64,000 nt of DNA from Pseudomonas sp. MRSN 12121 (GCF_000931465.1 NZ_CP010892.1:1798001-1862000), one strand, 5' to 3'; positions 19,164 through 29,582 are shown, counted from the stretch's first letter. The notes: generated by a model not told the origin, from the letters alone. Translations and numbers: made by a program.

Positions 19164-19994
19164 ATGGGCAGCATGCATCCCGTACAGGTGATCGCGGTGA
19201 CCGGCGGCAAAGGTGGCGTCGGCAAGACTAACGTGTCAGTGAACTTGTCCCTGGCCCTAGCGGAGCTCGGCCGGCGCGTCATGCTGCTGGACGCCGACCT
19301 GGGCCTGGCCAATGTCGACGTGCTGTTGGGGCTGACGCCCAAACGGACCCTCGCCGATGTCATCGAAGGCCGCTGCGAGCTGCGCGACGTACTGCTGCAA
19401 GGGCCGGGCGGCATCCGCATCGTGCCCGCGGCATCCGGCACCCAGAGCATGGTGCACCTGAGCCCGGCGCAGCATGCCGGCTTGATCCAGGCGTTCAGCG
19501 ACATCGGCGACAACCTCGATGTCCTGGTGATCGATACCGCCGCCGGCATCGGCGACTCGGTGGTCAGCTTTGTCCGCGCCGCGCAGGAAGTGTTGCTGGT
19601 GGTCTGCGACGAGCCGACCTCAATCACCGACGCCTACGCGCTGATCAAGCTGCTCAACCGCGACTACGGCATGAACCGCTTCCGCGTGCTCGCCAACATG
19701 GCGCAGAGCCCGCAGGAAGGCCGCAACCTGTTCGCCAAGTTGACCAAGGTCACGGATCGCTTCCTCGACGTCGCCCTACAATATGTCGGTGCCGTGCCTT
19801 ACGACGAATGCGTGCGCAAGGCCGTGCAGAAGCAGCGTGCGGTCTATGAGGCATTCCCCCGTTCGAAGTGCGCGCTGGCCTTCAAGGCCATTGCACAGAA
19901 AGTCGATACCTGGCCGTTGCCGGCCAATCCACGTGGGCATCTTGAATTTTTCGTCGAGCGGCTAGTGCATCAGACAGCAGGGCCGGTGCTATGA
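19164..19994 (+). CDS. fleN: Flagellar number regulator FleN (FlhG)
   Basis: FleN is a MinD/ParA-like ATPase that binds the master regulator FleQ and limits flagellar number. The 276-residue protein has the deviant Walker A motif GGKGGVGKTN near residues 13-22, with DADLGLANVD and DTAAG motifs behind. Its last four bases overlap the fliA start (ATGA), so the anti-activator and sigma-28 are coupled. Confidence 0.98.
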   Translation: MGSMHPVQVIAVTGGKGGVGKTNVSVNLSLALAELGRRVMLLDADLGLANVDVLLGLTPKRTLADVIEGRCELRDVLLQGPGGIRIVPAASGTQSMVHLSPAQHAGLIQAFSDIGDNLDVLVIDTAAGIGDSVVSFVRAAQEVLLVVCDEPTSITDAYALIKLLNRDYGMNRFRVLANMAQSPQEGRNLFAKLTKVTDRFLDVALQYVGAVPYDECVRKAVQKQRAVYEAFPRSKCALAFKAIAQKVDTWPLPANPRGHLEFFVERLVHQTAGPVL

Positions 19995-20731
19995 GCGCCA
20001 GCGGCTACAACCTTTACAAAAAGTCGGCACGCGACAGCCAGTACGAACTGATCGAGCGCTACGCGCCCCTGGTCAAGCGTATTGCCTATCACCTGCTGGC
20101 GCGCCTGCCGGCCAGCGTGCAGGTCGAGGACCTGATCCAGGCTGGCATGATCGGCCTGCTCGAGGTATCGACCAAGTACGACGCGAGCAAGGGCGCGAGT
20201 TTCGAGACCTACGCCGGTATCCGTATCCGTGGGGCGATGCTCGACGAGGTCCGCAAGGGTGACTGGGCGCCGCGCTCGGTACACCGCAATACCCGCATGG
20301 TGAGCGACGCGATCCGTGCAATTGAAGCTAAAACCGGTCGCGACGCTAAAGATCATGAAGTTGCGGCCGAACTTCAATTGAGTCTCGATGATTATTACGG
20401 GATTTTGAACGACACCTTGGGCAGTCGCCTGTTCAGCTTCGACGACCTGTTACAGGACGGCGAGCATGAAGGGCTGCATGAGGATGGCGCGAGTGCTCAT
20501 CTCGAGCCGTCGCGCGACCTGGAGGACGAACGTTTCCAGGCCGCTCTGGCGGACGCGATTGCCAATTTGCCGGAGCGTGAGCGACTGGTCTTGGCGCTGT
20601 ACTACGACGAAGAGCTGAACCTCAAGGAAATCGGTGAGGTCCTGGGGGTCAGCGAATCGCGGGTCAGCCAGTTACACAGCCAGTGCGCGGCCCGTTTGCG
20701 GGGGCGTTTGGGGGAGTGGCGAGCGCGCTGA
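19991..20731 (+). CDS. fliA: Flagellar sigma factor FliA (sigma-28)
   Basis: FliA directs late flagellar and chemotaxis genes and is held by the anti-sigma factor FlgM. The 246-residue protein has sigma-70 regions 2, 3 and 4: region 2 contains DLIQAGMIGLLEV and region 4 contains LNLKEIGEVLGVSESRVSQL. The start overlaps the end of fleN. The preceding hsbA-hsbR-hptB unit would influence FliA activity through FlgM, if the P. aeruginosa model holds. Confidence 0.98.
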   Translation: MSASGYNLYKKSARDSQYELIERYAPLVKRIAYHLLARLPASVQVEDLIQAGMIGLLEVSTKYDASKGASFETYAGIRIRGAMLDEVRKGDWAPRSVHRNTRMVSDAIRAIEAKTGRDAKDHEVAAELQLSLDDYYGILNDTLGSRLFSFDDLLQDGEHEGLHEDGASAHLEPSRDLEDERFQAALADAIANLPERERLVLALYYDEELNLKEIGEVLGVSESRVSQLHSQCAARLRGRLGEWRAR

Positions 20732-20890
20732 CAGGCAGTGTGGGGACACTGCGGACGAGACTGGCACGACGTTGTCGGTCTTGCGGTGTGTATTCCATGC
20801 AGTCGTTGAGTGCTCTGCCTGATTGATTGAATGGCGCGTCCAGCTGCTGGGCGCGTTTAAGACTGCTTGGAGGTCGAATTGGACAAGAAC

Positions 20891-21262
20891 ATGAAAATCC
20901 TCATCGTTGATGACTTCTCAACGATGCGGCGGATCATAAAAAACCTGTTGCGTGACCTGGGTTTCACCAACACGGTCGAGGCTGACGATGGCACCACCGC
21001 CATTCCGGTTCTCAACAGCGGAAGCATCGACTTTCTGGTAACGGACTGGAACATGCCCGGCATGACCGGTATCGATCTGCTGCGCCATGTGCGCGCCGAT
21101 GAAAAACTCAAGCACCTGCCGGTACTCATGGTGACCGCCGAGGCCAAGCGCGAACAGATCATCGAAGCGGCCCAGGCCGGGGTAAACGGTTATGTGGTCA
21201 AGCCCTTCACGGCCCAGGCGTTGAAAGAGAAGATCGAGAAGATCTTCGAACGCATCGGTTGA
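20891..21262 (+). CDS. cheY: Chemotaxis response regulator CheY
   Basis: CheY is a single REC domain that, when phosphorylated by CheA, binds FliM and reverses the motor. It is 123 residues from the ATG at 20891 ([12 protein letters not shown]), with phospho-acceptor Asp52 in TDWNMPG and the Lys in VVKPF. An oddity: the strong GGAGG at 20869-20873 is spaced for a TTG at 20879, which would add four residues (MDKN). The family start was kept. Confidence 0.97.
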   Translation: MKILIVDDFSTMRRIIKNLLRDLGFTNTVEADDGTTAIPVLNSGSIDFLVTDWNMPGMTGIDLLRHVRADEKLKHLPVLMVTAEAKREQIIEAAQAGVNGYVVKPFTAQALKEKIEKIFERIG

Positions 21263-21293
21263 TGTGTGGAACCATTCCGCCACGGGGGGAGCT

Positions 21294-22082
21294 ATGGAGC
21301 ACAACGAATCTTCATTGGGCGACTTTGAGTCGACCCTGAAAAAACACGCAGTGGAACTGGTCGACAGCCTGGAAAAAGGCAAGTTCGGCGAAGCAGTGCA
21401 ACTGATCCATGAGCTCAACCAGACCCGTGACCGCGGCCTGTACCGGGAGGTCGGCAAGCTCACTCGCGAACTGCATAGCGCCATCGTCAATTTCCAGATT
21501 GACCCGCATATGCCGCAAGCCGAGGAAGTGTCGCAGATCACCGATGCCACCGAGCGCCTGTCCTATGTGGTCAAGCTGACCGAGGCCGCGGCCAACCGCA
21601 CCATGGACCTGGTCGAGAGCGCCACCCCGTTGGTCAACGGCCTGAGCAGCGAAGCCCAGGCCCTGAGTGCCGACTGGGGGCGTTTCATGCGCCGCGAGCT
21701 GGGTGCCGACGAGTTCCGCGATCTGGCCCGCCGTGTGGATGGTTTCCTGACCCGCAGCGAGCAGGAGACGCGCGCTGTATCGAGCAACCTCAATGACATC
21801 CTGCTGGCACAGGACTACCAGGACCTGACCGGCCAGGTGATCAAGCGCGTGACCCAACTGGTCACCGAAGTCGAGAGCAACCTGCTCAAACTGGTTCTGA
21901 TGGCCAGCCAGGTCGATCGTTTTGCCGGCATCGAACATGACCGCGCGGCGATCCTCGCTGAAAAAGATCCGCAAAAACATCTGGCCAAGGGTGAAGGTCC
22001 GCAGATTCATGCCGATAAACGTGAAGACGTTGTATCCGGTCAGGACGATGTCGACGATTTGCTTTCCAGCCTTGGATTTTAG
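21294..22082 (+). CDS. cheZ: CheY-P phosphatase CheZ
   Basis: CheZ removes the phosphoryl group from CheY. It is 262 residues, with a long helical hairpin dimer (about 60-200), the catalytic Gln region near LLAQDYQDLTGQVIKR and a C-terminal CheY-binding peptide (DDVDDLLSSLGF at the very end). The ATG at 21294 has GGGGGGAG just upstream. It sits between cheY and cheA. Confidence 0.97.
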   Translation: MEHNESSLGDFESTLKKHAVELVDSLEKGKFGEAVQLIHELNQTRDRGLYREVGKLTRELHSAIVNFQIDPHMPQAEEVSQITDATERLSYVVKLTEAAANRTMDLVESATPLVNGLSSEAQALSADWGRFMRRELGADEFRDLARRVDGFLTRSEQETRAVSSNLNDILLAQDYQDLTGQVIKRVTQLVTEVESNLLKLVLMASQVDRFAGIEHDRAAILAEKDPQKHLAKGEGPQIHADKREDVVSGQDDVDDLLSSLGF

Positions 22083-22109
22083 GCTCAGACCTAGTAGGAG
22101 CACCCATTA

Positions 22110-24386
22110 ATGAGCTTCGGCGCCGATGAAGAGATCCTTCAGGATTTTCTGGTTGAGGCCGGCGAGATTCTAGAGCAACTGTCCGAACAACTGGTCGAGC
22201 TGGAAAGCCGGCCGGACGATGCAGACTTGCTCAATGCAATTTTTCGCGGTTTTCACACTGTTAAAGGGGGCGCCGGCTTCCTCCAGCTCAACGAGCTGGT
22301 GGAGTGCTGCCACATCGCCGAGAACGTGTTCGACATCCTGCGCAAGGGTGAGCGCCGCGTCGACGCGGAACTGATGGACGTGGTACTCGAAGCGCTGGAC
22401 GCGGTGAATGGCATGTTCGGCCAGGTCCGCGAGCGTACCGAGATCACTGCCGCCACCCCGGAACTGCTGGCCGCCCTGGCTCGCCTGGCCGAGCCTGCCG
22501 GCGCCGAGGAGGCTGCCGCGCCAGTCGAACCCGAGATCGCCGAGCCGGTTGCCGAAGTGGCCGCCGAAAGCGAGTCGGGCGATATCACCGACAGCGAGTT
22601 CGAGCAGTTGCTCGATTCGCTCCAGGCCGCCAAGACCGAGGCCGAAGCCCCGGTGGCAGCCGCTCCCGTAGCCGATGGCGAAGCGGCCAGTGACGAAATC
22701 ACTGACGCCGAGTTCGAGTCGCTGCTCGACCAATTGCATGGCAAGGGCCAGTTCGCACCCGATGCGGTGGCGCCTTCGGCCAGTACGCCGGCAGCGGAAA
22801 AGACCGCCGCCAGCGACGAAATCACCGATGACGAATTCGAGGCCTTGCTGGACCAGCTGCACGGCAAGGGCAACTTTGCCGTCGATGCGCTGGAGTCCGC
22901 GGTGGCCACGGCGGTGCCGCCGGCCGCACCGAGCGCGGCAGCCGCCGGTAGCGATCTGATCACCGACCAGGAATTCGAATCCCTGCTCGACGAGCTGCAT
23001 GGCAAGGGCAAGTTCTCGGAAGTGCCGGCTGCCGCTGCGGCGACCGTTGGCAGTGCCGCCGCCACTGCTGCGGCGCCAGCCGCCGTCGCCAAGCCGGCGG
23101 CGAAGAAGGTCGAGCCCAAGGCCGAGACGCCGAAACCGGCGCCCGCGCCAGCCGCTGCCGCTCCGGCTCCAGCCCGTGCACCGGCTGCCGCCCCGGCGGA
23201 AAAACCGGTCAGCGAAGCCGAAACCACGGTGCGGGTCGATACCGCGCGCCTGGACGAAATCATGAACATGGTCGGCGAACTGGTACTGGTGCGTAACCGC
23301 CTGGTGCGCCTGGGGCTCAACAGCGGCGACGAAGCCATGTCCAAGGCCGTGTCGAACCTCGACGTGGTCACCGCCGACCTGCAGACCGCGGTGATGAAGA
23401 CCCGGATGCAGCCGATCAAGAAAGTCTTCGGCCGCTTCCCGCGCCTGGTTCGCGACCTGGCCCGCCAGCTCAAGAAAGAGATCAACCTGGAGCTGGTCGG
23501 CGAAGAGACCGACCTCGACAAGAACCTCGTCGAGGCCCTGGCCGACCCGCTGGTGCACTTGGTGCGCAACGCCGTCGACCACGGTATCGAGTCGCCGGAA
23601 GAGCGCGAGGCTTCGGGCAAGTCCCGGGGCGGCAAGGTGGTGCTGGCCGCCGAGCAGGAAGGCGACCACATCCTGTTGTCGATCTCCGACGACGGCAAGG
23701 GCATGGACCCGAACGTCCTGCGTGCCATCGCGGTCAAGCGCGGGGTCATGGACAAGGATGCCGCCGATCGTTTGAGCGACACCGAGTGCTACAACCTGAT
23801 CTTCGCCCCGGGCTTCTCGACCAAGACCGAGATCTCCGACGTGTCCGGCCGCGGCGTGGGCATGGACGTGGTGAAGACCAAGATTTCCCAGCTCAACGGT
23901 TCGATCAACATCTACTCGACCAAGGGCCAGGGCTCGAAGATCGTCATCAAGGTGCCGCTGACCCTGGCGATCATGCCGACCCTGATGGTGATGCTGGGCA
24001 ACCAGGCGTTCGCCTTCCCGCTGGTCAACGTCAACGAGATCTTCCACCTGGACCTGTCGCGCACCAACGTGGTCGACGGCCAGGAGGTGGTGATCGTGCG
24101 CGACAAGGCGCTGCCCCTGTTCTACCTCAAGCGCTGGCTGGTCAGCTCCGCGGTTCATGAAGAGCAGCGCGAAGGCCACGTGGTGATCCTTTCGGTCGGC
24201 ACCCAGCGCATCGGCTTCGTCGTCGATCAACTGGTCGGCCAGGAAGAAGTCGTCATCAAGCCATTGGGCAAGATGCTCCAGGGAACACCGGGCATGTCCG
24301 GCGCCACCATCACCGGTGACGGCCGCATCGCCCTGATTCTCGATGTTCCGAGCATGCTCAAGCGTTACGCCGCACGGCGTATTTGA
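22110..24386 (+). CDS. cheA: Chemotaxis histidine kinase CheA
   Basis: CheA phosphorylates CheY and CheB in response to receptor arrays. The 758-residue protein has an N-terminal Hpt domain (phospho-His49 in [13 protein letters not shown]), then a long Ala/Pro/Glu-rich linker (about 130-370), a dimerisation domain, an HATPase domain (about 450-600, with [11 protein letters not shown]) and a C-terminal CheW-like P5 domain. The linker contains four near-identical acidic motifs of the form [18 protein letters not shown] (starting near residues 158, 195, 236 and 282). No conventional P2 CheY-binding domain is evident. Confidence 0.98.
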   Translation: MSFGADEEILQDFLVEAGEILEQLSEQLVELESRPDDADLLNAIFRGFHTVKGGAGFLQLNELVECCHIAENVFDILRKGERRVDAELMDVVLEALDAVNGMFGQVRERTEITAATPELLAALARLAEPAGAEEAAAPVEPEIAEPVAEVAAESESGDITDSEFEQLLDSLQAAKTEAEAPVAAAPVADGEAASDEITDAEFESLLDQLHGKGQFAPDAVAPSASTPAAEKTAASDEITDDEFEALLDQLHGKGNFAVDALESAVATAVPPAAPSAAAAGSDLITDQEFESLLDELHGKGKFSEVPAAAAATVGSAAATAAAPAAVAKPAAKKVEPKAETPKPAPAPAAAAPAPARAPAAAPAEKPVSEAETTVRVDTARLDEIMNMVGELVLVRNRLVRLGLNSGDEAMSKAVSNLDVVTADLQTAVMKTRMQPIKKVFGRFPRLVRDLARQLKKEINLELVGEETDLDKNLVEALADPLVHLVRNAVDHGIESPEEREASGKSRGGKVVLAAEQEGDHILLSISDDGKGMDPNVLRAIAVKRGVMDKDAADRLSDTECYNLIFAPGFSTKTEISDVSGRGVGMDVVKTKISQLNGSINIYSTKGQGSKIVIKVPLTLAIMPTLMVMLGNQAFAFPLVNVNEIFHLDLSRTNVVDGQEVVIVRDKALPLFYLKRWLVSSAVHEEQREGHVVILSVGTQRIGFVVDQLVGQEEVVIKPLGKMLQGTPGMSGATITGDGRIALILDVPSMLKRYAARRI

Positions 24387-24435
24387 ATACCGGAGGGGCG
24401 GGGCCATTTGCCTTGCCCCGCCTAACGGAGTGTTT

Positions 24436-25563
24436 ATGGCAGTCAAGGTCCTGGTGGTGGACGATTCGGGGTTTTTCCGCCGCCGCGTCTCGGAAATTCT
24501 TTCAGCGGATATCAATATCCAGGTCGTCGGTACCGCGACCAATGGCAAAGAGGCGATCGATCAGGCCCTGGCGCTCAAGCCGGACGTGATCACCATGGAC
24601 TACGAGATGCCGATGATGGATGGCATCACGGCCGTGCGGCACATCATGCAGCGCTGCCCGACGCCGGTCCTGATGTTCTCCTCGCTGACCCATGAAGGCG
24701 CCCGGGTGACCCTGGATGCGCTGGATGCCGGCGCGGTGGATTTCCTGCCGAAGAACTTCGAGGACATCTCGCGCAATCCGGAGAAGGTCAAGCAGCTGCT
24801 GTGCGAGAAGGTCCACAGCATCTCGCGCAGCAATCGTCGTTTCAGCAGCTACAGCGCACCGGCGCCACAACCGCCGGCCGCGCCTGCACCTGCGCCCTCG
24901 AGTTCCAGCAGTTTCAGCGGTTCGCTCCCGGCACGTCCGGCCCCGGCTCCTGCGCCAGTGCGCAGCTCGGCCGCGGGCTCGTCGTCGGCGCCCAAGCGCA
25001 AGGCCTACAAACTGGTGGCCATCGGTACCTCCACCGGCGGCCCGGTGGCGCTGCAACGGGTCTTGACCCAGTTGCCGGCCAACTTCCCGGCGCCGATCGT
25101 GCTGATCCAGCACATGCCGGCGGCCTTCACCAAGGCGTTCGCCGAGCGCCTGGACAAGCTGTGCCGCATCAGCGTCAAGGAAGCCGAGGATGGCGACATC
25201 CTGCGTCCGGGCCTGGCGCTGCTGGCACCGGGTGGCAAACAGATGATGGTCGACGGCCGTGGCGCGGTGAAAATCCTGCCGGGCGATGAGCGCCTGAACT
25301 ACAAGCCGTGCGTGGATATCACCTTCGGCTCGGCGGCCAAGTCCTACGGCGACAAAGTTCTGGCGGTGGTGCTCACCGGCATGGGCGCCGACGGCCGCGA
25401 AGGCGCGCGCCTGCTCAAGCAGGGCGGCAGCGCGGTCTGGGCCCAGGACGAGGCGAGCTGCGTGATCTACGGCATGCCGATGGCCATCGTCAAGGCAGAC
25501 CTGGCGGATGCGGTGTACAGCCTGGACGATATCGGCAAGCACCTGGTCGAGGCGTGCCTCTGA
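24436..25563 (+). CDS. cheB: Chemotaxis protein-glutamate methylesterase CheB
   Basis: CheB demethylates and deamidates chemoreceptors. The 375-residue protein has an N-terminal REC domain (phospho-acceptor Asp55 in [12 protein letters not shown]), a Ser/Pro/Ala-rich linker (about 135-190) and a C-terminal methylesterase domain with the catalytic serine in AIGTSTGGP and a later GMGADG motif. I chose the ATG at 24436; upstream in-frame codons overlap cheA. Its stop overlaps the motC ATG. Confidence 0.98.
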   Translation: MAVKVLVVDDSGFFRRRVSEILSADINIQVVGTATNGKEAIDQALALKPDVITMDYEMPMMDGITAVRHIMQRCPTPVLMFSSLTHEGARVTLDALDAGAVDFLPKNFEDISRNPEKVKQLLCEKVHSISRSNRRFSSYSAPAPQPPAAPAPAPSSSSSFSGSLPARPAPAPAPVRSSAAGSSSAPKRKAYKLVAIGTSTGGPVALQRVLTQLPANFPAPIVLIQHMPAAFTKAFAERLDKLCRISVKEAEDGDILRPGLALLAPGGKQMMVDGRGAVKILPGDERLNYKPCVDITFGSAAKSYGDKVLAVVLTGMGADGREGARLLKQGGSAVWAQDEASCVIYGMPMAIVKADLADAVYSLDDIGKHLVEACL

Positions 25564-26303
25564 TGGATGTCCTGAGCCTCATCGGCATCATCATGGCGTT
25601 CGTCGCCATCATCGGCGGCAATTACCTGGAAGGCGGTCACCTGTCGGCCCTGGCCAACGGCCCGGCCGCGCTGATCGTGCTGGGCGGCACCATCGGCGCG
25701 GCGTTGTTGCAGTCGCCGCTGAGCGCCTTCAAGCGCGCCATGCAGATTCTCGTCTGGATCCTGTTTCCGCCGCGGGTCGACCTGCCCGGCGGCATCGACC
25801 GTGTCGTCAACTGGAGCCTGACCGCGCGCAAGGAAGGCCTGCTGGGCCTGGAAGGCGTGGCGGACGCCGAGCCCGACACCTACTCGCGCAAGGGCTTGCA
25901 GTTGCTGGTGGACGGCGCCGAGCCGGAATCCATCCGCAGCATCCTGGAAGTGGATTTCTACACCCAGGAGAGCCGCGACATCGAGGCGGCGAAAGTCTTC
26001 GAAAGCATGGGCGGCTACGCGCCGACCATCGGGATCATCGGCGCGGTCATGGGCCTGATCCACGTCATGGGCAACCTGGCCGATCCGTCGCAGCTGGGCA
26101 GCGGCATCGCCGTGGCGTTCGTCGCGACCATCTACGGTGTGGCCAGCGCCAACCTGGTGTTGCTGCCGATCGCCGCCAAGCTCAAGTCGATAGCCTTGCG
26201 GCAGTCGCGTTATCGCGAAATGTTGCTTGAAGGAATCCTGTCGATTGCCGAAGGTGAAAACCCTCGCTCCATCGAGTTGAAGCTGCAAGGCTTCATGGAC
26301 TAA
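25563..26303 (+). CDS. motC: Flagellar stator protein MotC
   Basis: MotC is the MotA-type subunit of the second proton-driven stator of Pseudomonas. The 246-residue protein has four transmembrane helices, with the proton-channel region PTIGIIGAVMGLIHVM (about 157-172). The start ATG shares a base with the cheB stop. Its partner MotD begins ten bases downstream. Confidence 0.97.
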   Translation: MDVLSLIGIIMAFVAIIGGNYLEGGHLSALANGPAALIVLGGTIGAALLQSPLSAFKRAMQILVWILFPPRVDLPGGIDRVVNWSLTARKEGLLGLEGVADAEPDTYSRKGLQLLVDGAEPESIRSILEVDFYTQESRDIEAAKVFESMGGYAPTIGIIGAVMGLIHVMGNLADPSQLGSGIAVAFVATIYGVASANLVLLPIAAKLKSIALRQSRYREMLLEGILSIAEGENPRSIELKLQGFMD

Positions 26304-26313
26304 GGGAATAGCC

Positions 26314-27198
26314 ATGGCACGTCGTCGCCAGCAGGAAGAACACGTCAACCACGAACGCTGGCTGGTGTCCTACGCGGACTTCATCACCTTGCTGTTCGCG
26401 TTCTTTGTGGTCATGTACTCGATCTCCTCGATCAACGAAGGCAAGTACAAGGTCATTTCCGAAGCGCTGATTGGCGTGTTCACCGATTCGGATCGCGCCC
26501 TCAAGCCGATCCCGATCGGCGAGGAGCGCCCGCAGACCGTGACCCCGGCCAAGCCGCTGGTCAAGGACAGCGAGCAGACCGATGCCGGCATCGCCGGTGC
26601 CAGCGACCCGCTGAAAAGCATCGCCGACGACATCAGCGCGGCGTTCGGCGACCTGATCAGTTCCAACCAGATGACGGTGCGTGGCAACGAGCTGTGGGTC
26701 GAGATCGAGCTCAATTCCAGCCTGCTGTTCGGCAGTGGCGATGCCATGCCCAGCGACCTGGCGTTCAATATCATCGACAAGGTGGCGGCGATCCTCAAAC
26801 CCTTCGACAACCCGATCCATGTCGAGGGGTTCACCGATAACCAGCCGATCCAGACCGCGCAATACCCGACCAACTGGGAGTTGTCGTCGGCCCGTTCGGC
26901 GAGCATCGTGCGCATGCTGGCGATGCAGGGCGTCAATCCGCAGCGCCTGGCGTCAGTCGGCTACGGTGAGTTCCAGCCGGTAGCCAATAACGCGACGGCC
27001 GAAGGCCGGGCCCGCAATCGCCGGGTAGTGCTGGTGGTGTCGCGCAATCTCGATGTCCGCCGCAGCCTGACGGGCACCGGCACGGCTCACGCGACGCCTG
27101 ACGCGGCCTTGAAGCGGGCTGGCACACAAACTGCACCAACCCCCGTCAAGACGCCGGGACGCGAGAGTGCCGTCAATTCTCCGTCACCGACTTTATAA
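26314..27198 (+). CDS. motD: Flagellar stator protein MotD
   Basis: MotD is the MotB-type peptidoglycan-anchored stator subunit. It is 294 residues, with one transmembrane helix near 23-42 that carries the proton-binding Asp (in the segment SYADFITLLFAFFVVMYS) and a C-terminal OmpA-like domain (about 130-245, with GFTDNQPI and GRARNRRV). The last 45 residues form a Thr/Pro-rich tail. Confidence 0.97.
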   Translation: MARRRQQEEHVNHERWLVSYADFITLLFAFFVVMYSISSINEGKYKVISEALIGVFTDSDRALKPIPIGEERPQTVTPAKPLVKDSEQTDAGIAGASDPLKSIADDISAAFGDLISSNQMTVRGNELWVEIELNSSLLFGSGDAMPSDLAFNIIDKVAAILKPFDNPIHVEGFTDNQPIQTAQYPTNWELSSARSASIVRMLAMQGVNPQRLASVGYGEFQPVANNATAEGRARNRRVVLVVSRNLDVRRSLTGTGTAHATPDAALKRAGTQTAPTPVKTPGRESAVNSPSPTL

Positions 27199-27248
27199 CT
27201 GGGTGCTATTTCTCGGTCGGCCCGCGCCTGCCGGGAGGAACGATCTGA

Positions 27249-28037
27249 ATGAGAGTCTGGGCAGTTGCCAATCAAAAGGGTGGTGTCGGTAAGACCACCA
27301 GTTCCATCGCTCTGGCCGGTTTGCTGGCCGAGGCGGGCAAGCGCGTGGTCGTGGTCGATCTCGACCCCCACGGCTCCATGACCAGCTATTTCGGCTATGA
27401 CCCGGACAGCCTGGAACACAGTAACTACGACCTGTTCCTGCATAAGGGCAGCGTGCCCCAGGGCTTGCCCGGGCAGTTGCTGCTGTCGACCAGCGACGAA
27501 CGTATTTCCCTGCTGCCTTCGAGCACCGCGCTGGCGACCCTGGAGCGCCAGTCGCCGGGCCAGAGCGGCCTGGGCCTGGTGATCGCCAAGAGCCTGGCGC
27601 AGCTGTGGCAGGATTTCGACTACGCGATCATCGACAGCCCGCCGCTGCTCGGGGTGCTGATGGTCAATGCCCTGGCGGCGAGCCAGCAACTGGTGATCCC
27701 GGTGCAGACCGAGCACCTGGCGGTCAAGGGCCTGGAGCGCATGGTCAATACCTTGGCGATGATCAACCGCTCGCGCAAACAGGCGCTGCCGTTCAGCATC
27801 GTGCCGACCCTGTTCGATCGCCGGACCCAGGCCTCCCTGGGCACCCTGCGGGTGTTGCGCGACAAGTTTCCGGACGAGATCTGGCAGGGCTATATCCCGG
27901 TCGATACGCGCCTGCGCGATGCCAGCCGGGCGGGGCTGACGCCGTCGCAATTCGACGGCAAGAGCCGTGGCGTACTGGCCTATCGCGCCTTGCTCAAGCA
28001 TTTGCTGGCCCAGCAACTTGTCCCGCAGGTGGCCTGA
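27249..28037 (+). CDS. ParA-family ATPase of the chemotaxis array (ParC-like)
   Basis: A ParA/MinD-type ATPase of 262 residues with Walker A NQKGGVGKTTSS near residues 7-18 and a Walker B-type DYAIIDSPP. Its place between motD and a CheW-domain protein matches P. aeruginosa PA1462. ParC proteins at this locus in polar-flagellated bacteria segregate chemosensory arrays to cell poles. This is distinct from the chromosomal parA. Confidence 0.9.
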   Translation: MRVWAVANQKGGVGKTTSSIALAGLLAEAGKRVVVVDLDPHGSMTSYFGYDPDSLEHSNYDLFLHKGSVPQGLPGQLLLSTSDERISLLPSSTALATLERQSPGQSGLGLVIAKSLAQLWQDFDYAIIDSPPLLGVLMVNALAASQQLVIPVQTEHLAVKGLERMVNTLAMINRSRKQALPFSIVPTLFDRRTQASLGTLRVLRDKFPDEIWQGYIPVDTRLRDASRAGLTPSQFDGKSRGVLAYRALLKHLLAQQLVPQVA

Positions 28038-28121
28038 CGTGCCGGATCATTCAAGTCTGCTGCCGGTCTGGCCGATAAAGCCTACAGGTCACCGTGCTGG
28101 GTTTTATCCATGGGCATCCTC

Positions 28122-29021
28122 ATGAACCGTCCTCTCGACATCAAGTCCCGGCCGCAGCTGGCGCTGCAGTCCTACCTGGACGCGTTGCTGCAGGATGCCA
28201 CCGAAGAAGAATTCGCGGTTCCCGAAGCCCTGCCCGAGGTCGCGGCGGTCGTTGTGCAGGCCGAGGCCTCGACCGAGGTCCTGGACGAGTTCCAGGCCGC
28301 GGTGCTCGAAGAGCAGGCGCGCGATGCCGAGGCTCAGCGAGCGGCGCCCGAGGCGCTTGTCCCGCCGCCAACCCGTGTCGAAGAGCCGGTGGTCGTTCCG
28401 GTGCTGGAGGCGCCCGCGCCGCTGCCGTCTTCGTTGTCGAGCGTGGCGCCCTTGCTGCAAGGGTTGGTCGAGCCCGTGGTCGAAGTGCATCGGCCGCCAA
28501 GCAGCACGCCGCCACCGGTGGCGGGCGATGATCGTCCAAGCTGGGCGGCGGAGCCTTTCGAGTGCCTGCTGTTCGATGTCGCCGGGTTGACGCTGGCGGT
28601 GCCGCTGGTGTGCCTGGGGTCGATCTATTCCCTGGCGGGGCATGAGCTGACGCCGCTGTTCGGGCAGCCGGAGTGGTTCCTCGGGATCCTGCCGAGCCAG
28701 GCCGGCAACCTGAAGGTGCTGGATACCGCGCGCTGGGTGATGCCGGACCGTTATCGCGACGATTTTCGCCAGGGACTGCAATACGTAATCTCGGTCCAGG
28801 GCTACGAGTGGGGGCTGGCGGTGCATCAGGTCAGCCGCTCGTTGCGCCTGGACCCGAACGAAATCAAATGGCGCAGCCATCGGGGCCAGCGGCCTTGGCT
28901 GGCGGGTACGGTGATCGAGCACATGTGCGCGCTGCTGGATGTTTCCGAGCTGGCCGAGCTGATCGCCGGCGGTGGCGCAAAACACATGGCAATCAGTAAA
29001 CCGGCGCCGAAGCCGATATAG
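28122..29021 (+). CDS. CheW-domain protein, ParP candidate
   Basis: A protein of about 299 residues with a conserved N-terminal patch (RPQLALQSYLDALLQDAT), a long Ala/Glu/Pro-rich linker and a C-terminal CheW-like domain (about 140-275). The context downstream of a ParC-like ATPase suggests ParP, which couples ParC to CheA. An ATG at 28110 (four residues longer) is equally possible; neither has a clear ribosome binding site. Confidence 0.85.
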   Translation: MNRPLDIKSRPQLALQSYLDALLQDATEEEFAVPEALPEVAAVVVQAEASTEVLDEFQAAVLEEQARDAEAQRAAPEALVPPPTRVEEPVVVPVLEAPAPLPSSLSSVAPLLQGLVEPVVEVHRPPSSTPPPVAGDDRPSWAAEPFECLLFDVAGLTLAVPLVCLGSIYSLAGHELTPLFGQPEWFLGILPSQAGNLKVLDTARWVMPDRYRDDFRQGLQYVISVQGYEWGLAVHQVSRSLRLDPNEIKWRSHRGQRPWLAGTVIEHMCALLDVSELAELIAGGGAKHMAISKPAPKPI

Positions 29022-29065
29022 ACAACAACAGGCTGCGCCGCCGGCGCGGCCACACCGAACACACG

Positions 29066-29085
29066 CCGTTTCCAACGGTTTTTTT
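29066..29085 (+). terminator. Possible weak terminator between the CheW-domain gene and cheW
   Basis: A short stem CCGTT-tcc-AACGG is followed by seven T residues. It may reduce read-through into cheW; the stem is only five base pairs. Confidence 0.4.
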
Positions 29086-29099
29086 AAGGGGTCAGGGGT

Positions 29100-29582
29100 A
29101 TGAATAAGTCGTCGTCTGCACAGGGTTCTGAAGATCCGATCCTGCAATGGGTAACGTTCAAGCTGGATAACGAGTCCTACGGCATCAACGTGATGCGCGT
29201 GCAGGAAGTGCTGCGCTACACCGAGATCGCACCGGTGCCGGGTGCCCCGAGCTATGTGCTGGGCATCATCAACCTGCGCGGCAACGTGGTGACGGTGATC
29301 GACACCCGCCAGCGTTTCGGCCTGGTGCCGACCGAGGTCAACGACAACACGCGCATCGTGATCATCGAGGCCGACAAGCAAGTGGTCGGGATCATGGTCG
29401 ACAGCGTGGCGGAAGTGGTTTACCTGCGTCAGTCGGAAGTCGAGACCGCGCCGAACGTCGGTAACGAAGAGTCGGCCAAGTTCATCCAGGGTGTCTGCAA
29501 CAAGAACGGCGAGCTGCTGATCCTGGTCGAGCTGGACAAGATGATGAGCGAAGAAGAGTGGTCGGAACTGGAGAGTATCTGA
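29100..29582 (+). CDS. cheW: Chemotaxis coupling protein CheW
   Basis: CheW couples receptors to CheA. The 160-residue protein is a full CheW domain with ILQWVTFKLDNESYGINV at the start and the conserved LGIINLRGNVVTVIDTR core (about 56-72). The ATG follows an AGGGGTCAGGGG stretch. A DUF2802 gene begins with no gap. Confidence 0.97.
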   Translation: MNKSSSAQGSEDPILQWVTFKLDNESYGINVMRVQEVLRYTEIAPVPGAPSYVLGIINLRGNVVTVIDTRQRFGLVPTEVNDNTRIVIIEADKQVVGIMVDSVAEVVYLRQSEVETAPNVGNEESAKFIQGVCNKNGELLILVELDKMMSEEEWSELESI

